Assembly: GCA_034401795.1 (NCBI GenBank)
Contig: CM067367.1
Location: 37,292,668 to 37,356,667, forward strand
Length of the DNA: 64,000 bases
DNA from: Chaetoderma sp. LZ-2023a
Taxonomy: Eukaryota > Mollusca > Caudofoveata > Chaetodermatida > Chaetodermatidae
Direction: 5' to 3'
The translations under genes and the position numbers were made by a program. A model generated the notes under the pieces. The model was not told where the DNA came from, did not search any database, and worked only from the letters and a program-made list of their open reading frames with translations. Positions 1 to 12,500 of the stretch are shown here, piece after piece. The first letter of the stretch is position 1, and every line of letters starts with the position of its first letter.

Positions 1-50
1 GTCATATAATAGCTGGTGCTAATCTATGACAGCAACAGCTTTTAGAGATG

Positions 51-440
51 GAGGGATCCAATCTGTCACTCTGTCTCACGTATATGATGTTATACTCAAT
101 TATATCATATGTAGGCTGACATCACAATAAAAATCCATAATGGATGGCGCATCTAGTTCCGTCATGAACATTGAAAAGTCTGTCAGTTGTACAAATAGTG
201 TGTCTTTGATTACTATTTAAGAAACATTCTATTGAATATTTTGAACCTAATTTAACTTGGCGCTGTTGCTGCCATTGGCAGCACCAGCACTAAGTTAAAT
301 TAGTTTCAAAATATTTAAACGCTTATCTGAGTGTATAATTACCTTGTAAATGGGATTCTGCGAATTTAGGGTTCAAAGTATATAAATCGATCGCAGCACG
401 CACAAAACCTGGGCGTGGCATAGCCAGAAATGGATCCCTC
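51..440 (-). mobile_element. MITE with GGATCC-type terminal inverted repeats, copy 1
   Basis: The segment begins gagggatcca and ends tggatccctc, an inverted pair. Read on the minus strand it matches the copies at 2257 and 6082: an outer arm with tagctatgcc and ttatatactttgaa motifs, a central hairpin (about 228-320) whose arms read tattttgaa...ctaattt and aaattagtttcaaaata, then an arm ending gtgacagattggatcc. No protein is encoded. It is a non-autonomous DNA transposon; the superfamily is not identifiable because the target duplication is unclear. Confidence 0.75.
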
Positions 441-779
441 ATTAGAGTTTCCAAGATATACACCAGCTCTGCCTCTATTGACTGCAACAATTAACCATTT
501 GGCATCAGTGTGGTAAGTGTTAAAAACATACACAGGCATGCTCAACTTTGCACAACGCATTCTTGGCTCGAGCACAAGTCATGATAACAGTTCTGAGGAA
601 ATGTGTTTTCAATTCACACAATCTCTATTATGTAGTTATAAAGTTAAACCTGTTCTAAAGTCGATAAAGGCGAGTTTATGAACTCCCAAAACACGTGAAA
701 TGATCCATTGCATAAAAGTGTAAAACTTTGCTGAAATACTACATGTCCATGTGGAATTCAAGGTACATAAACAGAGCTA

Positions 780-886
780 TTACAGTACAGCTCAGAAATA
801 AGTTATCATGTTTCGTCGTTACCAACACAGAAACAGAAACTAAGATATGTTCTGTTGAATATTTTGAACATAATTGAATTAGAAGC
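780..886 (+). repeat. Short interspersed repeat sharing the tacagtacagctcag head
   Basis: The sequence starts tacagtacagctcagaaata and runs into ctgttgaatattttgaacat. The same order recurs at 4055-4200 and 62072-62205, so this is a dispersed family. Its second half resembles one arm of the hairpin found in the GGATCC-type MITEs, which suggests shared ancestry. The MITE at 886 adjoins it directly. Confidence 0.5.
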
Positions 887-1281
887 AATGAACAGTTCCA
901 GTTTTAGCTATGCCCCGCCCATCCCTAGTTAAGCTCCACCCATGATTCGCTCGTGTTAGGATCGATCACCGAATGCCTTGACTATCAATTTCCAGAAAAC
1001 AGTACATGTAAGCTGTTGAATATTTTGAAACTAATTTGACTGGGTGCTGATGCTGGCAGCAACAGCTCTCAGCCAAATTAGTTTCAAAATATTTAACAGG
1101 ATGTTTATTAAATAGTAAAGACATACAATTTGTATAACAATGCTTAATCAGTCTTCAATTATGCGTTCGTGACATACTTATCTACGACATTCATGACGTC
1201 ATCGATTATGACATCATCCTACACATCACTTAGTTAATTATGAGGTCATATGATGGATGGATAAACTGGAAAGGTCCATTG
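886..1281 (+). mobile_element. MITE with AATGGACC-type termini, copy 1
   Basis: The 5' end reads aatgaacagttcca and the 3' end tggaaaggtccatt, an imperfect inverted pair. A hairpin at 1013-1099 has arms gaatattttgaaactaattt and aattagtttcaaaatattta around a GC-richer loop. A reverse-oriented copy lies at 9091-9466 and matches over its whole length, including the flanking tagctatgcc and gatcgatc segments. It is related to, but ends differently from, the GGATCC-type family. Confidence 0.7.
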
Positions 1282-1368
1282 TCTTCCAATCCAAACACAA
1301 CTTTTTTCATATATCTTGTTTTACTTCAGACTTGCGATAAAATTCAAAAGAATATTTAGAGAACGTAC

Positions 1369-1441
1369 CATTTTTTGACCACCTGATTTGAGTATAGTCC
1401 AGGTCCAAGTAACAGCCAATAGTGTCGTTGATCCCAAATGA
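1369..1441 (-). CDS. DDX1: DDX1 exon, SPRY middle (last exon in the window)
   Basis: Acceptor TTTTTCAG, donor ATG|GTACGTTC. It encodes [18 protein letters not shown] and IRWSKN plus one base. The DTIGCYLD stretch is typical of SPRY domains. The following exon is not visible between 1 and 1368, which is filled by two MITEs and unassigned sequence, so the gene continues past the left edge. Confidence 0.95.
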
Positions 1442-4400
1442 CTGAAAAAGAGTAGAATTTCTTACGTATATGACATAGGCCTATCATCTTAAGTTTTACA
1501 TACATTTGTTAGCTAAACATATTGACAGCCCTCTGATTAGATTATATTAGCGCCAGTTATTATATGACTGGGAATGTGATTTATCAATCTGAAATGGCAT
1601 TAGGTTACAGAATTATCCCTACATATTATTTGATCTGTTACAGGTACAGATCTAGGAAAGGCCTATGATATACCATCTAAGTTGAGAAATGAGAAATTCT
1701 TTGCTGCTGTTGCGCTTTTCACTCACATCATTATCAAACTGTTAGCTAGCTGCTATTGACAGTTGTGCTGATTATTTTGAGAACAATTTGATGTGAAAGT
1801 TGTTTCTGCTATAGGCAACAGCAATACTCTTAAGATTTATTATACAACATAATTAGCCCTGCTCTTTCAACTTGTTTTATACCATAGATAATACCCATTG
1901 TATTAGTTATATGGCGTTATATTGCGCAATAGGAAGAACAATAAAATACCAAATTATGGAGGTTGCAAAACTCAAAGTAAAAGCGAGACTTCGAAAAAGA
2001 TCATCGTCACTGACCATCTATAATGATTTCCTTCTAGTTTTAATGCCTTACGATAACTTTAATGCCTGACACTGAAGAATCTTACTTGTACTAAAGGGAG
2101 GTAACTGTTTAAAAAAAATTTCAATTGGGCTTTAAAAAATGAGTTGTCTCTCTTGAAGCACGATATTGATTTTTTTGCTGTTTTCTGTTTGGGGCTGACT
2201 TTATTGTGTTCTATTACCAACTGATACAGCACTTTTTAGTAAAGTTTATGAATAACAGGATCCATTTCTAGCTATATACCCCCGCCAGAGTTTGAGGATG
2301 TTGGAATCAATTTATATACTATGAATCCTGAACTCTCAGTATCCCAATTTTACTATATAGGTGAGCTGTTCAATATTTTGAAACTAATGGCATATGCCAG
2401 CAACAGCGCCCCGTTAAATTAGTTTCAAAATATTCAACAGAATATTGATTAAATAGTAAAAACATACAATTTGCATACTTGACAGACTAGTCAATGTTTA
2501 TGACGGAGCTAGATACGCCCTTCATTATGCATTATGATTGTGACATCAGCCTACATGTGACATAATTGATTATGACATACTTCTTGAGTGACAGATTGGA
2601 TCCATTCGCTACTTCTTCATACAACATATATGTAATGTTGTTGCACATGAGGTCACACACACACACACGCCCGCACGCGCACGCACAAGCACATACACAC
2701 AAACACAAATGCATGCACTCACACAAACTCACGCACGCACACATATGACATGGACATTGTGACATCACTGGTGATTCCTAGCAAGCTAGGTAACCATGTA
2801 GCCCAGCTAACTTCCAATATGTTTAACCATTCATGAAATATTTAAGCTTCGTAGCTCTGCTAAACAGAAAAATCTTAGCTTTGAAAACCTTGTTTTGTAC
2901 CATTGTCAAAGCAACCATGACCGTTGACTTTAAGGTCACCACATTCCTCTAAAAGCTTAGGCAACCATGAACCCAACCATATTTCCAATAGCGTTAACCA
3001 ATCCAGAAATATAAACTGACCATTGCTAAGTGAAGCTAGAGGCCGGGGTCTACATATTGAGCCATTGGGGCATTTTTGCAAAATTTTAACATTTACCTAA
3101 TTCTTGTTGTACGCTAGATTACTGGATTACTATGTCGACCCACTCTCTGCTTCGCGAAGGGCTCGACAAAAAGTAATGCTAAAACTACTTTGTACCAAGT
3201 TACCTTGACATTTGACCTCAATGACATCATGCAAACTTTATACATCTGAGTGAATTCCCTGGATTTTGAATTTCTCCATTTCATACTTCTTTGTCACTAT
3301 TCCTTTTGAGATTTTAACTGTTGCAATGTTAATATACCAGAATTAAAATTTCAAGACAATAAGCTGTTGACTAATCTGGATGGGCAGAGGTAGTTTCAGT
3401 GAAATAAGTTTCAAAATATTCAACAACATATTTATTAAATTGTAACTAATTTTTCGCATCTGTCAAGTTCAAAGTGTTAATCACATATTTTATATTACAG
3501 CCATAACCCTTTCATGAAGAAGCTGGCTACAACCAGCACCTGCACTGAGCTTGAGGAACGTCCATTTGTAGGCCAAGTGAAAAATATTTTTGAAATTTCA
3601 CCACTGGAATGACTGGCTCGATAACCGAGCCAGTTATCCCAGTAGTAAATTGTCAAAAATTGTTTTCTCTTGGCCTGCAAATGAACAAGAGAAATTGCAT
3701 TTTCCATGATACCAAATTTAAGGGTTAAATGAGAATGTTTCTACAGTGCCACAGACTGCATTCTATACAATTGTGCTTAACATTTTCATTACATCTCCCA
3801 TACCTCGCCATAAGAGTCAAATTGACGGCCAAATGATTTCTTTCCTGTGCCACCGAATCCAAATCCAAACTTATCTGTACCCAAATCCAAATTAGCTTTG
3901 TCAGTGGCCCATCCGACACGACACAGCCCTTCATCAGTGACTGTGGCTTCATAGTACCATTTACCTGAGAGGATTCAAGTTCACAAATATATTTATCAAA
4001 ACTAATACAAACCTGTTATGATCATGATAGCTTTATCTTGCCATACACAAAGAGTTATAGTACAGCTCATAAATAAGTTAACATGTTTCCAAAAAAACAC
4101 AACACCATGTTAATTAGCACAATTTTGAACAGTCAAAGAAATATTCTGTTGAATATTTGGAACATAATTGGATTGGAATACAGGTAGCCATGTTAATTTA
4201 TTTGTGTCATACTGTAAAATAATCCAACTGTCTTCTCACATTATCACCAGGTATAAACCTGTATACCATGGATGACAACTCAAAGTGCTTGCTATTAGGT
4301 ATGATGTCACAATAATGATTTTCTCCTTTCGGGTCATACAACGTTGTACATTTAGCAGTAATCATTTCATTTAGAGTCGGAATCAAAACTAGAGGCCAGG

Positions 4401-7400
4401 GCCTGCAAGTCCCGCCATTTTGTAATAACTTTAGCATTTACCTAATTCATAGCACACACAGAAGAACATCTGGATCACTATATCTATCGTAGCCATCATC
4501 TGCTTTACGCATGGCTCAACAAAAATCACAATCTATTATAACCCCTATTACTGTAAATATTAATTAACATATACTTGTCAAATTTAGTCAATAAAATTTC
4601 AACTTCTCACAAAAAATGTACATTTGCAGAGCAACAGACTATTTTTGAAGAGTAAGGATTGGAATGACTAGGAGAGCCAGTCAATTGAGGCAGTAATTCT
4701 CATGGTAAACCTCCAAAGATAATCTTTTAGACTGCAAATTGACCTTTTTCAAGACAAAAGGCCTGTTCATTTTGGCTGGCTTGACCATTAAGCTTAACAA
4801 AAGTGAATTTAAGATGTGTGACTCTGGATTCATATATTTAATTCAGTCCAACATTTTGTAATGGTATTATTGCCTTGGATACCAACAGCTTGTAGAAATA
4901 GCATTTACAAATATGATCTGCTATGATCTCCTGATTCATACTTCAACCACCAACACACTGAAGCTAGGAGTTTAACAGAGTTTCACAGGAATGTTTAAAA
5001 AAAGGTTTTCCAATCATGCATCAGATAATAATAAATTCATTTTATAAGTCTAACATTAAGCACATTTTTTAATACAACTGTTTATACACCATACATTAAA
5101 AAAGTGGCCTAGTATTAGCAAGTAATATGTTGACAATATAATTAAGGGTTTTGTCCCTGAAGTCCTAGGTATCTCATTTTGAAGAGAACCTGTAAATATT
5201 TTGAAAGAAATTTGACTGGAAGCTGTTGCTGAATATGGAAACTGACTTCCAATCTAATAAACCTTTCCCAGATTCAGGTCATTATACCAGGATTCCCCAT
5301 AATCAATGCTCAGCGCTGAACTGTTGGCTGGTAATGCCGCCACCAAGCAGTTGACCGGCATTGAGTTACTATTGCACTAAAATACACCGCAATTTAAACC
5401 ATTTCTATGATAAATTAAAATCACTATATTATTTAAGTCATACATCATTGGAAAGCGCAATCAATTGTCTAAACATTAATGCATTACTTTTTTAATTTTT
5501 GTAAAATTTTCACTGGGTTATTTGCGTATATAAAATACACCATTATACCTCGATTCATTAAATTAAGTGGACAATAGGGGCTGTTTTAAAATCACAATTA
5601 ACTGTATTAAATTTTACAAAACTATAGAAACGAATACAGAAATGAATAGAAAATAGGCTTAACTTTCCAATGATGTATATTTCAAGAAAATTATGATATT
5701 AATTCTTCATATAAGCTACTTAAAGTGCGTTGTATCAGATTCCAATAGTAAAGTAATGATGTTTGCGAGTCGGCTATCTGCCTTACCAGTTAAAAGAGGT
5801 ATGCGCAATGCATTTTGGGAAGGTATTTCCCCAAAATACGCTAATGTGGGAAAGGTCTATTCCTGTCAACAGAATATGTTACCTTGAATGGAAAATAATA
5901 ATAATTCTAGTTAATGGGGGTTACAGTACTTACCTCCACCGGTGACAGCTTTATTTGTTCGAGTTCCATGCCAACCTTGTGGATCTCTGGACTGGCACAA
6001 CAGACCTTCAGGATCTATAGCTGCAATAGACAAATAGAAAAATGAAATATTATTCCAGATTTCTTCGGCATTTTGTTATCAATAGAGGGATACATGTCTC
6101 GCTATGTCACTCCCATTTCTAGCTATACCATGCCCATTTCTGCCTATACCACGCCCATGTTTAGCTATGTCATGCCCACTTTAGCTCCTTATGATCTGAC
6201 CAGTTTGTACATGTCATGTGTGTGCGGGAAACAATTTATATACTTTGAATCATGAATAACCGGAATCCCACTTTCAAGGTAATTATACCGGTAAGCTGCT
6301 GAATATTTCAAAACTAATTTGACCGGGGGCTGTTGCAGCCTATGGCAAATTAATTTCAAAATATTTAACAAAATGTTGATTAACATTTTGAAATTAATAT
6401 GGGTGAAAGCCATTTCTGCCTAAAGCAGTAATGGATACCAGTCATATTAATTTCAATATATTCAACAGCTTTCCTGTTTGTTTGCCTCAAGACTGAGATA
6501 CAGGGAATTTATCGGTGAAAGGGTTAAATTGTATAGATTCACCAAAGACATACAAATTCACATCATACTAACATATGCCCACTCACTTCGCTTCACCGTT
6601 CGAGGCCATAATTGCAGACCTTTGATTTCTTGCTATGTGTAGTAACATTACGCTTGAGGCAGCCAATCAGATTTCTGCCTACTTAAATCTAGCTATCAAT
6701 CTAAAAATAGAGGTGTGGCTTCATGCCAATATCGATGGAGAGATCGCGAGATATGAATGTCAAGCGGTGATTGGACGTATATTAGTAGGCTGATAATAAC
6801 CTGGCACCTTATTTATGAAGTTTCGTGACATCAAAAGTGTGCAAGACACATGTGACACATTTCATTATAACGTCAGCTACTTGGGTGACAGAGGCAGTTG
6901 CCTATTTACTAGGGGTAGGGTGGGGGGGCAACAGGGGCAGACCACCACACCTGAAAAAATTGGGGGAAAATATTTGGGGGGAAAACATATTTGCCCGGAT
7001 TATTTAGCCAAGATTCTATCACTCTGAATGCAAGGAATGGCCTCTCAGGAGATCAGATTTCCCCAAAATTTGGGTACATTTACCGAAATTGGGGAAATTT
7101 TCCACGGTTTGTCCCAAATAAAAAAAATCCTAGAATCACCCCTGTACAGAGCGGATCCCTCTATTAGCAAACACATTTTGAGATATTGCCATTTATTGTC
7201 TGCTTCAAAAATAAATAAAAATATAAGAGCTGTTTAAATTATTGACGCCGAGATTGATTCAATGATTATTTACTATTTGCTTAACAATGAGAAGTACAAA
7301 CAGCGATACTTTGATTATGTGATATTATGAAATATTACGGTTTCGATACATTTTCTGGCCTGCTTGCTACTGTTAAATGCATCCCAAGTATTTTAAAAAC

Positions 7401-9496
7401 AATTTTAAGAAATGGTATTGCTTTTTTATTTTGAACATGCATAGTGTTTATCAAGATAAAATTCCATGAAAAAAATATTTCAAATTATTTTCATATGGTT
7501 AGACTACTATATTTCAGATTGTCCAGATTTTCGCTGACACATATTGGGACGGATTTCTACACAAAAAATTTCCATATTCTATATAAGTTTCTATATTGGC
7601 CCTCGTGGCAATTATTGAAACTGACATAGAACACCAGACAAAATACTCCTGCAAATATGTGATATTTTAATGGTCAAGCCGGCCAAAATCGGCCTCTCCA
7701 GTGGTCTTGAGGAATGTTCATTTGCCGGCCAAAAGAAGTATTTCTTTTAATTTTACCACTGGAATGACTGGCTCGATGACTGAGACAGTCATTCCAGTGG
7801 TCAATTAAAAAAAATAGTTTTCTCTTGACCTGCAAATGGGCATTTAATAAGAACATCTTTAGATTTTCTTCACAAAATCTGACCATTAAAGGGTTAAGCA
7901 TCACATAACATATTTATTTCATATGTTATATTTTTAAGGTTAAAGGTTAACAGCTCTATACTGTAATCAAGATTTTGTAGCTGGAGTTATACCGAATAGC
8001 AATTCTGACAGCCTAATGTCACATTGACCTGAACAGATTAACGCTGATATTCAATAACTCGCGATTCATCCCTTGAGGCAAAATGCCAATTACTAATCAA
8101 TTCCAAATACTATTATTATAAGAAGTCCACGATTAGTTGATGGATTTGTGAACACCTGTTAGCAGACAACAACTAGTAGACATACTACCGTATGTCTACT
8201 AGTTGTTGTCCGCTAAGAGGTGTTCACAAATCCATCAACTAATCGTGGACTTCTAATAATAATAGTAATAATATCGTCGTTTTATTTGGTTAAATGTTGC
8301 ACTATCCAGAAACAATTCGGAAAACATTATCAAATCACAGACAACATAACACATATTTCTTTATTTAACAGATTAGTTATTGAAGCAGCCGATAGCAGTC
8401 GTTTAAAATGATGCCATCAATATTTTAGCTCGGACGGCGGAATATGGCTCTCTATTTGCGCTGATATTTGACCTTACAAAAAATATCCGTTATTAGGCCA
8501 GATAGGGCCCTAGTATGCACCAAACATATTTATCATAAATTCATGCACACCACATCTAGAGAATAGGAATGAAGATGTGAGATGTCTGGTAAAGCTATTT
8601 ATGAGCATTGTCTGTGACTCGTGTCTTTACTGCATTTCTCACTCACCCATAGCGTCTCCACGATCAAAGACATTCATCTTCCACTTGGCACTACCTGTAA
8701 TTATAGAAATCATAGTCTGGTCTCATAACCTGAATGCAATGAATTGGTCTAGATGACAGAAAAGAAATCTAACATTACTTAATAATCATAGGAGCCATTG
8801 AAATTCATGAACTCATATAAATAACCCTTTAACACTCAAATTTGTTCAAGAAAATTTCAATTTTCTCATAGAAAATGTTCAATAGACTTTTTTTGAAAAT
8901 TTGCCACTGGAATGACTGGCTTGCTTATAAAGCCAGTTATTCCAGTGGTAGATTTTCAAAGATAGTCTTCTCTTGGTCTGCAAATGGACATTTCTCAAGA
9001 ACAGGGCAGAAGCCGTTTTTGGCTGATATGAGTGTTAAAGGGTTAAGAGAGAAAATCTAGCAATTTTGAACATGATTTTACACTGAAATGTCAATTCACC
9101 TTTCCAGAGTACCCACCCATCATATGATGTCATAATGAACTGCGTGATGTGTACAATGACATCATAATGAATGACGTTGATAAGTACGTCACGAACGCAT
9201 ATTTGAAGACGGTCTATGCGTTGTTGTACAAATTGTTTGCTTTTACTATTTAATAAATATTCTGTTGAATATTTTGAAACTAATTTGCCTGGGCGCTGTT
9301 GCTGCCATAGGCAAATTAGTTACAAAATATTCAACAGCTTCCCTGTATAGTTTTCTGGAAATTGATAGCTAGGGCATTTGGGGATCGATCGATCCCAACA
9401 CGGCGAGATGTGGGTGGAGCTTAGCTACTGATGGGCAGGGCATAGCTAAAAATGGAACGGTCCATTATGTACTGCCCAGCTATTCTTTGTTGGTTG

Positions 9497-9546
<50 letters not shown>

Positions 9547-12500
9547 GATCTTACTATGTGTTTTCAATCCACCTCCTGCCTGACTGCCCTTTCCCTCCCT
9601 TTGATCCTTCACATCTTCATGTACAATCTGAAGCACTGGTAAGCAGAAAGCCTATCAATAAAACATGATAAGTTAAAGTGTATGCACTATGTAGGGATAA
9701 TAAAAAGGGACAAATAGTTATTTAGGTTACCTAACATTTCTCACGTCAAAAGAAAATGCTCAATGAACATATATTCATCAGGATTGTCATTAGGTATAAA
9801 TATATATCTGACCGTACAAAACTGTATCAGCATTTAATAATTTCCATGAAATATTTAGCATTTAGACCACATTCAATATGATTCTTCTACTTATTCTTCT
9901 TCAGTGCTGTCATTGGTTAGCACGACGAACACAAACCAATCAAAATGTACAACACATTTTCTCTTTTTCTAATCAAACATAATGTCAATAATTTATCTGA
10001 TGTTATAAAAGGTAGATCTGATCATCTTTAGATCATTCAAAATGATATCATACCATACGTACCTTGACATTATATTAATGTATACAATTTTACCTTCAAC
10101 ATATTATATCTCCTTGGAAACAACTCAAAACTATGTGGAGGAGGGGCATGAGATAATCCAATTTGTTGATATTTTTGGATACATCTTGTTTGTTATATTA
10201 GCCGGCAGTCCATTGTTTGAGAAATGTGTACCCAGGCTGATAAACCGACCGAGTAATCACGATTATCCTTAAATAATCGATCGTGATCACTCAAAGCAAT
10301 AATTGCACCCGCCTACTCTTAATACCTCTTCCATCTATAGAAGGCCCTTCTCCCTAAGGCAGGCCCTTCTCCCTAAGGCAGGCCCTTCTCCCTAAGGCAG
10401 GCCCTTCTCCCTAAGGCAGGCCATTCTCCCTAAGGCAGGCCATTCTCCCTAAGGCAGGCCATTCTCCCTAAGGCTCTGGTTCCAGAAGCAAGTTGGCTTC
10501 TTAATCAGGTTTCACTATCATGTGATACCGCAGTCTATATTTTAAGTTTTTTAAAACTCTTTAATGGTAAGATTTGATTTAAAAAAAAGATAAATATTTA
10601 CTTATGTTGCTGGCCAAGAGAAGACTATTTCTGACAACCTATTACTGGAATGACTGGCTCGGTTATCGAACCTGTCATTTCAGTAGTAAATTGCCAAAAA
10701 TAATCTTCCTTTGGCCTGCAAATGGACAATCGTTAAGACCACTGCAGGTTTTTGGCCGGCTTAACCATTAATGGTTCAACATTAAAACACATACCCCTGT
10801 TTTTCCACTGCCAGTCTCTGCAGCCTGAAGAATAATCAACAAAACATGCTGTAATATGCTAATCAAAGACAAAGAAGTTTTGCATCATAAAAACTATTCT
10901 CAAACATTACAGCACTGTACATCAGAATCACATAGCTATACCAAACATTACATACATATTTTTGTCCATGAACGACTGTAGCATTATCATATTCAGCAAA
11001 AATTGTCTAACAGACGCTATAACAGAATGGTATACAGTTTTGTGACAGACTTTTGGGCTTCATGACAGACTTACATCATTTTGATTGTGACGTCAGCAAA
11101 CAAGGAACATATTTTGATTATAACATCACATAACTGAGTGACAGATTGGATCCCTCTATGGCACAAAGAAATGATATCTTGTGGGCTCAAATACAAGTGT
11201 ACATTGTACACAAGTCTAACAGTGCATAGAAAATAAAATTTTGGTGAATGACGTTTTGTTGTAAAAATAAACACCAGTTCATCTTTTAATTTAATTTGAA
11301 AAACCCACTGATCTTTCAAACACAGTAGAAATAATGTGTGAATAACTTGACACCATTACTGAAATGAGATATAAACGTACCATGAGTACATCCCCTCCAC
11401 CAAGTATCATAGGGATTGCCTCTCCTTGTACATCCGTAGGAAGACTGAAAAATAATTACACACATGTGCATGTACTTTCTGTCAACAATGACATTATAGG
11501 ATTAGGCTTGCGCGATTATTGCTTTCAGCAATCACGATCGATTATTTAATAATAATCGCGATTACTCGATTAATCAGCTTGAGTACAAATAAACCACTTA
11601 TAACGGCAAAAAAGCATATCAATGACGAAAGCTGCAATTGTGTTGAGAAATGTCTATTTGCAGGCCAAGAGAAGACTATTTTTGAAAATGTGTCACTGGA
11701 ATGCCTGGCTCTCGAGCCAGTCATTCCAGTGATACATTTTCAAAAATAGTCTTCTCTTGGCCTGCAAATGGGCATGCATTCGCTGAGTAAAATTTAAATT
11801 TCCGTGACTGATCGCATTAAAGAGTAATTAACCATAGGTTTTGAAATACTTTATGCTGTAGAATTATTCACGATTATTCAATTATTTAATTTTTAATCAT
11901 AATAATTCACGATTTAAAAAATAATCACGATTTTCGATTTAATCACATAATCGCGTAAGGCTATATAGGATAATATTTTACTACAATAATAAACTTAACC
12001 TAAAATACAACTACATGTATTCATAAACAGCAGTCATCTGCAATATATGTATGTTAATTTTCCTGAAATTTGTTTTCCGGACAAAAACGTTAAATGTGTT
12101 GAACGCATCTCTACCGAAACCGTTGGACAGAATTCAATGAAATTTGGTCCCATATTAATGTGGAGTGGATGAGCAAATTTACATGTGGCCCCGCACCTTT
12201 TGGCTGCGGGTCAAAAGGTCAAGAAATTAATTGTAATGCAGCTCCTCTGAAACTGCTTGACAGAATTCAAACAAATTTGGTATGTGAGTTACACACATTA
12301 ATGTGGAGTGCATGAGCACATTTAGATTTGGCCCCACCCCCAGAGGGTGAGGGAATGCGGTCAATAGATCATGAAATTGATTGTAATGCAACTCCTCTGA
12401 CACCGTTGGATGAAATTCAAGCAAATTTGGTATGTGAGTTACCCATATGATTGTAGAGTACAAAAGGACATTTACATTTGGTTCAACACCGCAAAGTGGT

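Noticed and set aside
2875-3081. Minus-strand frames at 2875-3081 and 4207-4437 as DDX1 exons
   Set aside because: They fall inside introns with complete phase continuity across them and belong to a dispersed repeat pair.
10343-10473. CRISPR array
   Set aside because: The 19-bp units are contiguous with no spacers, and the genome is animal.
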